Assembly (NCBI GenBank): GCA_965365285.1
Contig: CBDUBC010000034.1
Span: forward strand, 1-25,099
Length of the DNA stretch: 25,099 nucleotides
DNA from: JAURDE01 sp965365285
GTDB taxonomy: Bacteria > Bdellovibrionota > Bacteriovoracia > Bacteriovoracales > Bacteriovoracaceae
Reading direction: 5' to 3'
The notes under the pieces are model-generated. The model saw nothing but the letters and a program-made list of their open reading frames with translations, had not been told where the DNA came from and did no database searches. Shown here piece after piece: positions 21,085 through 25,099 of this stretch (positions within the stretch are counted from its first letter, which is position 1; each line of letters begins with the position of its first letter). The position numbers were made by a program, and so were the translations under genes.

Positions 21085-22374
21085 ATGACGGATTTAAGAT
21101 TTACGAGATTTGATTTTTTAGAATTCCAAAAATGGATTGAGCTCGATCTCAATGCTATTTCTTGGCAAGGTCGTTATGCTGATGACTTTAATGATTTTTG
21201 GAATCATTTCTTTGGTGAAGGCAATAGTCTCATCATGATCATCGAAAAGTTTAGAATGACCGAGAAGTACATCAAGATTGGCCCTTTAGCCTCTTGGTTC
21301 AGTTGGTTAAAAGAAAAGTTTATTTGCTTTGTCTTTATCCACAAAAATCTTTCTCTTAAAAAATTAAGTGAAGAAACTCAGATTCCTCTTCCGCATTTGG
21401 CAAAGCTTATTCGAGATTATTTTCTTGATTTTTATCCTCATCTTGAAGAAGTTTTAAATGAGTATCTTCAGATTGGAAATGCAGCTCATAAAAATTCCTA
21501 TTTAACCTTTAATTATCTAAACGAGTACTTAGAGCTACCAACTAAATTAAAGGGCATTCATTCAGAAGAAATCCTAAACTCTCTGGAAGTCACTCTCTAT
21601 TCTGAGTTCAAGGAATTTACAGAAAGAATTAAAAAGGAAGAAAAGACTTCTCTTAGTAAAAGAGTCGCTCTTCCTCTTAAGCAGCTCTTTTTTAATGTTC
21701 GATACTTCAGAGATCTCACTGCTCTTTTGGTTATTGGGATCGCCTCTGTGTGGGGTATTAAGACTTTTAATATTTGGTATGAAAAATATCTGGAACAAAA
21801 AATTGCAGTCTACGAGCCTCAGTTTAAGTGGTCCAATAGAGGAATTAGTTTTTTTAATAAAAATGAAGGTCCTGACGAATCCTTTAAGCTTGATATTGAA
21901 GATTTTGATCAAGCCTCTTTAAATCGTGCTCCGGTGAGTATTGAAGCGGAAGAGATCTATGAGGAAGAAACTGATGTTTCTTTGATGTCGGTAGATAGTT
22001 TGCCAAAAGATTTTGATACGGCCGATCTTGAGCGATCTGAGTACGAAGAAATGAATAAGGTGGGAACGCGAGATAATCGTTATGGTATTCGAAAGGTTTA
22101 CCGGGTGATTATGAAGTCCGTGGATCCTCTGCAATCCAAAGAAGTCCTTAATGATCTTATTCAAAAATATAAAGTTACTCAGGTGGATAACGTAAGACCT
22201 GGAACTCTTGTTCCTGGTGGAGTTTATTATAACGTTTTTGTGCCAAGACCTAACTTAAAAGATTTTCTTGGTAATATTATGAAAATGGATGATGTAACTC
22301 TTTACGAGACAAGAACAAGAAGAAACAATCCTCCTGGAAAGCATAGAGTCTTTATATGGATTAAGACTTTCTAA
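21085..22374 (+). CDS. single-pass membrane protein with HTH-like N-terminal domain, unknown function
   Basis: A 429-aa product, start chosen at the ATG at 21085 (after AAAGAG, 5 bases past the thiolase stop) because the longer frame from 21031 would overlap the thiolase. Residues 1-205 look cytoplasmic and helical, with a possible helix-turn-helix at about 88-112 (LSLKKLSEETQIPLPHLAKL). A membrane helix lies at about 211-230, an acidic stretch at 295-345, and a C-terminal alpha/beta domain at 345-429 with V-x-P and F-x-P strands. The layout, DNA-binding-like domain inside and sensor domain outside, resembles transmembrane regulators or RodZ-like proteins in order only. The stop overlaps the opposing 44-aa gene. 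Confidence 0.65.
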   Translation: MTDLRFTRFDFLEFQKWIELDLNAISWQGRYADDFNDFWNHFFGEGNSLIMIIEKFRMTEKYIKIGPLASWFSWLKEKFICFVFIHKNLSLKKLSEETQIPLPHLAKLIRDYFLDFYPHLEEVLNEYLQIGNAAHKNSYLTFNYLNEYLELPTKLKGIHSEEILNSLEVTLYSEFKEFTERIKKEEKTSLSKRVALPLKQLFFNVRYFRDLTALLVIGIASVWGIKTFNIWYEKYLEQKIAVYEPQFKWSNRGISFFNKNEGPDESFKLDIEDFDQASLNRAPVSIEAEEIYEEETDVSLMSVDSLPKDFDTADLERSEYEEMNKVGTRDNRYGIRKVYRVIMKSVDPLQSKEVLNDLIQKYKVTQVDNVRPGTLVPGGVYYNVFVPRPNLKDFLGNIMKMDDVTLYETRTRRNNPPGKHRVFIWIKTF

Positions 22375-22505
22375 TCTTCTTCTTTGAATTTTGGGTTATC
22401 GACCACGGAATCACCCGTAAATTCCCAGTTGGCGACAATCATGGTTAGTGGAAGTAGAAACCACATTGCAAATAATACGAATCCAACCCAAATTTGATCA
22501 CTCAT
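22371..22505 (-). CDS. 44-aa single-pass membrane microprotein
   Basis: The frame starts at the ATG at 22505 with SD CAGGA 6-7 bases ahead and ends at TAG (22373-22371). The product begins MSDQIWVGFVLFAMWFLLPL, one membrane helix of about 22 residues with three Trp, then a polar acidic tail ending NPKFKEED. The ribosome site, clean helix and charged tail support a real gene. It lies 59 bases after the stop of the multi-helix membrane gene on the same strand, so they may form an operon and a complex, as small subunits of respiratory or transport complexes do. No family recognised. Confidence 0.6.
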   Translation of the reverse strand: MSDQIWVGFVLFAMWFLLPLTMIVANWEFTGDSVVDNPKFKEED

Positions 22506-22564
22506 AAATAATCCTGAAATTAACTATATGCGTATTATATAGTATTTTATTAAAATAGACCAGA

Positions 22565-23110
22565 TTACATCTGACCATCAGGTATTTGAAATAAGGTCTT
22601 AAGCTTTCTTAAAAGGACATGTCCTTTCTTGAGGTAATACCATTGTCTAACGAACCCTATGAACATAGCAGCAAAAAAGCCATACACAACACCTGAATGA
22701 ATATGCTTTTGAACTAGCCCTGTGTCATGTGCACCACCTAATAAAAAGGCAATCATCCCTAAAACAAGCATAAGCATTGTCCAAGGAATAGTTTGTCTCT
22801 TCGCAAGATCAGAGTCTTGGACAAATTTTTCAACTTTTTTAGTATATGGTGTGAGATCCGATGGTGGCTCTTCAAAAAGTTCACCAAGGTTTGTACCTGA
22901 ATGAAGGATGATGTGAACATTCTTTGTGAGTCTTGCGATTCCTATGAAATAGAACATTACAAAGGCCTGTGCAAAAATAGTGTATATAAAAGAGGGGATT
23001 GCGAGTTGAATGTGACCTAAGGGGAGAGTGATCCACCCTTTTGCAGCAGCAAGAGTTGTCGACATCGCAATGATCATCAAAAGTATTAATGCACGTAGCA
23101 GATAGGCCAT
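22565..23110 (-). CDS. four-helix membrane protein with conserved-looking histidines, unknown function
   Basis: The start is placed at the ATG at 23110 (181 aa), with AAAGGA a few bases ahead; the longer frame begins at a TTG at 23128 without an SD. Four hydrophobic helices lie at about residues 3-22, 36-60, 109-126 and 140-157. A cytoplasm-like hydrophilic loop sits between helices 2 and 3. Histidines cluster near helix ends: positions 33, 66, 70, 128, 136 and 138 (VHIILHSG, GAHDTG, KHIHSG). That pattern could bind heme or metal, as in b-type cytochrome-like proteins, but no signature proves it. The 44-aa gene follows downstream. Confidence 0.65.
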   Translation of the reverse strand: MAYLLRALILLMIIAMSTTLAAAKGWITLPLGHIQLAIPSFIYTIFAQAFVMFYFIGIARLTKNVHIILHSGTNLGELFEEPPSDLTPYTKKVEKFVQDSDLAKRQTIPWTMLMLVLGMIAFLLGGAHDTGLVQKHIHSGVVYGFFAAMFIGFVRQWYYLKKGHVLLRKLKTLFQIPDGQM

Positions 23111-23149
23111 AAAATTCCTTTGCTGCAAGATAATAGATATGGAGGGAAA

Positions 23150-23179
23150 TTAAAAGGGCATAGCTAGGATGCTATGCCC
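23150..23179 (-). terminator. rho-independent terminator of the large exported-protein gene
   Basis: On the minus strand the 9-bp perfect stem GGGCATAGC (23179-23171) and GCTATGCCC (23164-23156) encloses a 6-base loop and is followed by TTTTAATTT. It lies 12 bases after the stop at 23191. Confidence 0.9.
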
Positions 23180-23190
23180 CAAATTTGAGA

Positions 23191-25099
23191 TTATTTAAGA
23201 TCTCTTGCGAACTCTTTACCGTAAAAAATATCCTCTATGTTTGGTAGCTCACTGCTAGCAAGAGAAAATTTAATAACATATGGAACCTTAGTCTGTTTTC
23301 CATTGTTAATAATTTTTCTCTCTGGGCAAACTTTAATAAGATCTTCTTGAGACATATCTGGTCTTGATTTAGCGAGCTTAAGATAAGTCGATGGCTTACA
23401 TACATATCGAATAGCTCTTAGGAAAGTTTTAAGAGTGAATCTGTTGTAAGAGATAGCATCACCCATATCTCTAAGGGCATTTGCAAATTCTGCGTATTGA
23501 TTTTCTTTACCACTAAATTGAAACGCCTTTCTTACCTGAGGTAGAGAGGCATTTGCAATTTGTCTTGAGAAGTCTTTATCTTCCGGTGTAAGAAGGATGG
23601 AGTTAATTTTTTTAGCTGCATCTAATGCTTTTCTAATATTAGACTTGATTCCTCGTTTGAGTTCGCTAATACAAAGGTCCAATGTTTTAGCAGCTGTGCT
23701 TCGACAAAGCTCTTTTTTAGCTACACTAGTGATCGACATTTTGTTTCTGATACTTGTAGGATCAAATGTTTCACCAGTTTTGTAGTCCACTCTCTTAAAC
23801 TTATCAGCGAACCCATCCAAGTAAAGATGGGCCTCAGTGACAAGTTGCTCATCCCACTCATTCGCAACCTTTACAAGTGTTTCAATTGCCGCATCAGAAA
23901 GGATAAGGTCTGTTTTAAGTTTGAACGAAGAAACCTTTGCATTAGACCTTTGAGAAATATTTTTGAGTTTTGCGATCATTGGATCAAATATTTTCTTTAG
24001 ACCAAAGATTTCCTTAATGTTTCGAACTTCATTGATGACATTAGCCGCGTCTACATTGTTTCTTTCTGAGGCATAGGTGAGGTTACCTGCATACCGAATT
24101 TGAGATCCATTTGGAGAAGGATTAGTGAGGTCCTCAACGATTTGAACCATACCGGAAAATACTTTTGTTCGGGAAAGGTCGTTACTTAAAATACTTCCTG
24201 TACTCCAGTCTCTAGAAACGAGGCCGTTATAAGTAACTACGGCGGTGTCATTACCTAACATCTTGAGATCTGAAAAAGTTTGACCTTTCGTTTTAGAGAA
24301 GTTCGCGGTGAAAAGCCAAGGAATTTTAAATCCGGCCCCCTTAGAAATTTTAGAACCTACAGTTTCTTCTTCTGACACCATTCTAACTCCATAGTTCATT
24401 TTAGGGTCAGAAATAATTTCAGCAACAGTAACATTTCCTTTAATAGCAAGCTGATAAGCAAGCTCAGCAGTCATCCCTTGAAGATCAATTTCATAGCTGC
24501 CGCTAGGATTTTTGAGCATTTTCGATCTTGATTCTTTGAGATTATTTTTTAGAGCAGGAACAGATAAAAGTTTTTTAATTCTCTTGTCATCTTTAGCTAG
24601 AATTATTGTTTTAGCTCCAGCTGGAACTTTCTTAGTGTTGCTTAGATCAAAGACGAACTTCATACTTTTTGCTTTTTCTTTAATTTTAGCAATACTTAAA
24701 CTTGAAACAAGGTTTCCTAGAGCAGCAGAAACTCTTACGTCCTTTCCTGCTTTGTAGGTCACTTCAACGATCGTTTTGTTGGAGTCGTTACCGGCTACTT
24801 TGTCAGATTTTAATCTTCCAATAGTCGTTTTCCAATTTGAAGCAGCAGAAACACCAACACCTGCATTAACAATCCAGCCAGCCCCAACAGAAGCATTCAT
24901 AAAGAGCTCTCCTGACTTGGTATAGGAGATACTGTCACCAAGACCAAGGATTTTATTAACGGCGTCTGCATTGAGCGGGATGCTTGGATTAATGATACTT
25001 CCAACTTTCTTAGCCTCATCAATGGTTCGAACGTATTTATTGTAAAGAAAGCTAGAACTAAGTGTACCACCGACCATCAGAGTTGCATTTAAACAAAGG
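23191..25099 (-). CDS. large exported protein, 5' end outside the window, unknown function
   Basis: At least 628 residues from the ATG at 25077, but the frame stays open to the window edge (upstream codons read LCLNATL) and no SD precedes that ATG, so the true start lies beyond 25099. The hydrophobic upstream stretch LCLNATLMVGG may be the end of a signal peptide. The first half is rich in short alternating strands (FMNASVGAGWIVNAGVGVSA); the second half is more helical and holds four cysteines (KKELCRS, LDLCISE, YVCKPS, KVCPER), suited to disulfides outside the cytoplasm. No known domain was recognised. A strong terminator follows, so it is the last gene of its transcript. Confidence 0.7.
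   Translation of the reverse strand, partial: LCLNATLMVGGTLSSSFLYNKYVRTIDEAKKVGSIINPSIPLNADAVNKILGLGDSISYTKSGELFMNASVGAGWIVNAGVGVSAASNWKTTIGRLKSDKVAGNDSNKTIVEVTYKAGKDVRVSAALGNLVSSLSIAKIKEKAKSMKFVFDLSNTKKVPAGAKTIILAKDDKRIKKLLSVPALKNNLKESRSKMLKNPSGSYEIDLQGMTAELAYQLAIKGNVTVAEIISDPKMNYGVRMVSEEETVGSKISKGAGFKIPWLFTANFSKTKGQTFSDLKMLGNDTAVVTYNGLVSRDWSTGSILSNDLSRTKVFSGMVQIVEDLTNPSPNGSQIRYAGNLTYASERNNVDAANVINEVRNIKEIFGLKKIFDPMIAKLKNISQRSNAKVSSFKLKTDLILSDAAIETLVKVANEWDEQLVTEAHLYLDGFADKFKRVDYKTGETFDPTSIRNKMSITSVAKKELCRSTAAKTLDLCISELKRGIKSNIRKALDAAKKINSILLTPEDKDFSRQIANASLPQVRKAFQFSGKENQYAEFANALRDMGDAISYNRFTLKTFLRAIRYVCKPSTYLKLAKSRPDMSQEDLIKVCPERKIINNGKQTKVPYVIKFSLASSELPNIEDIFYGKEFARDLK

Overview
The window looks like chromosomal DNA of a low-GC, Gram-negative bacterium. 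Evidence for this is the many Sec signal peptides, an AsmA-type envelope protein, a secreted phospholipase D-like protein and a FliG-related protein. The AT-rich codon use (Arg mostly AGA, Leu mostly CTT/CTC), the good Shine-Dalgarno (SD) sites and the many small exported proteins with no recognisable family suggest a Bdellovibrio-and-like organism, perhaps Bacteriovorax/Halobacteriovorax. That placement is inference from gene style, not from a marker gene. No rRNA, tRNA, CRISPR array, insertion sequence or prophage gene was seen.

Layout. (1) 1-967, minus: a beta-carbonic anhydrase followed by a SulP anion transporter cut by the window edge, a likely bicarbonate unit. (2) 1031-4643: an accessory block of exported proteins. 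It holds a small acidic protein (minus), a three-gene operon (1684-3648, plus) of secreted proteins sharing a repeated helix-plus-beta module and closed by a UUCG-loop terminator, two tandem paralogous 65-aa secreted peptides, and a single-pass membrane protein. (3) 4627-5603: a stand-alone receiver protein diverging from a dCMP deaminase-like enzyme. (4) 5551-9620, minus: Lon protease and a secreted HKD-type phospholipase D-like protein, with repeats in the upstream gap. (5) 9761-18966, plus: glmU, glmS, a PcrA/UvrD helicase, a YbaK-like deacylase, an AsmA-like protein and a Ppx/GppA-like phosphatase, mostly overlapping or abutting. (6) 18963-19826, minus: a stand-alone FliG middle/C-terminal-domain protein behind a coiled-coil gene that appears split by one base. 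(7) 19907-22374, plus: a thiolase and a membrane protein with a helix-turn-helix-like N-terminus. (8) 22371-25099, minus: a 44-aa membrane microprotein, a four-helix membrane protein rich in histidine, and a large exported protein that runs off the window and ends at a strong terminator.

How the genes fit together. glmS and glmU catalyse the first and last steps from fructose-6-phosphate to UDP-GlcNAc, the precursor of peptidoglycan and LPS; AsmA-like proteins also serve the envelope. PcrA, Lon, YbaK and Ppx/GppA are maintenance and stress functions. The least explained parts are the secreted repeat-module operon with its small-peptide neighbours, and the FliG-like/coiled-coil pair, which lies outside any visible flagellar cluster. 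These are the best candidates here for undescribed biology.
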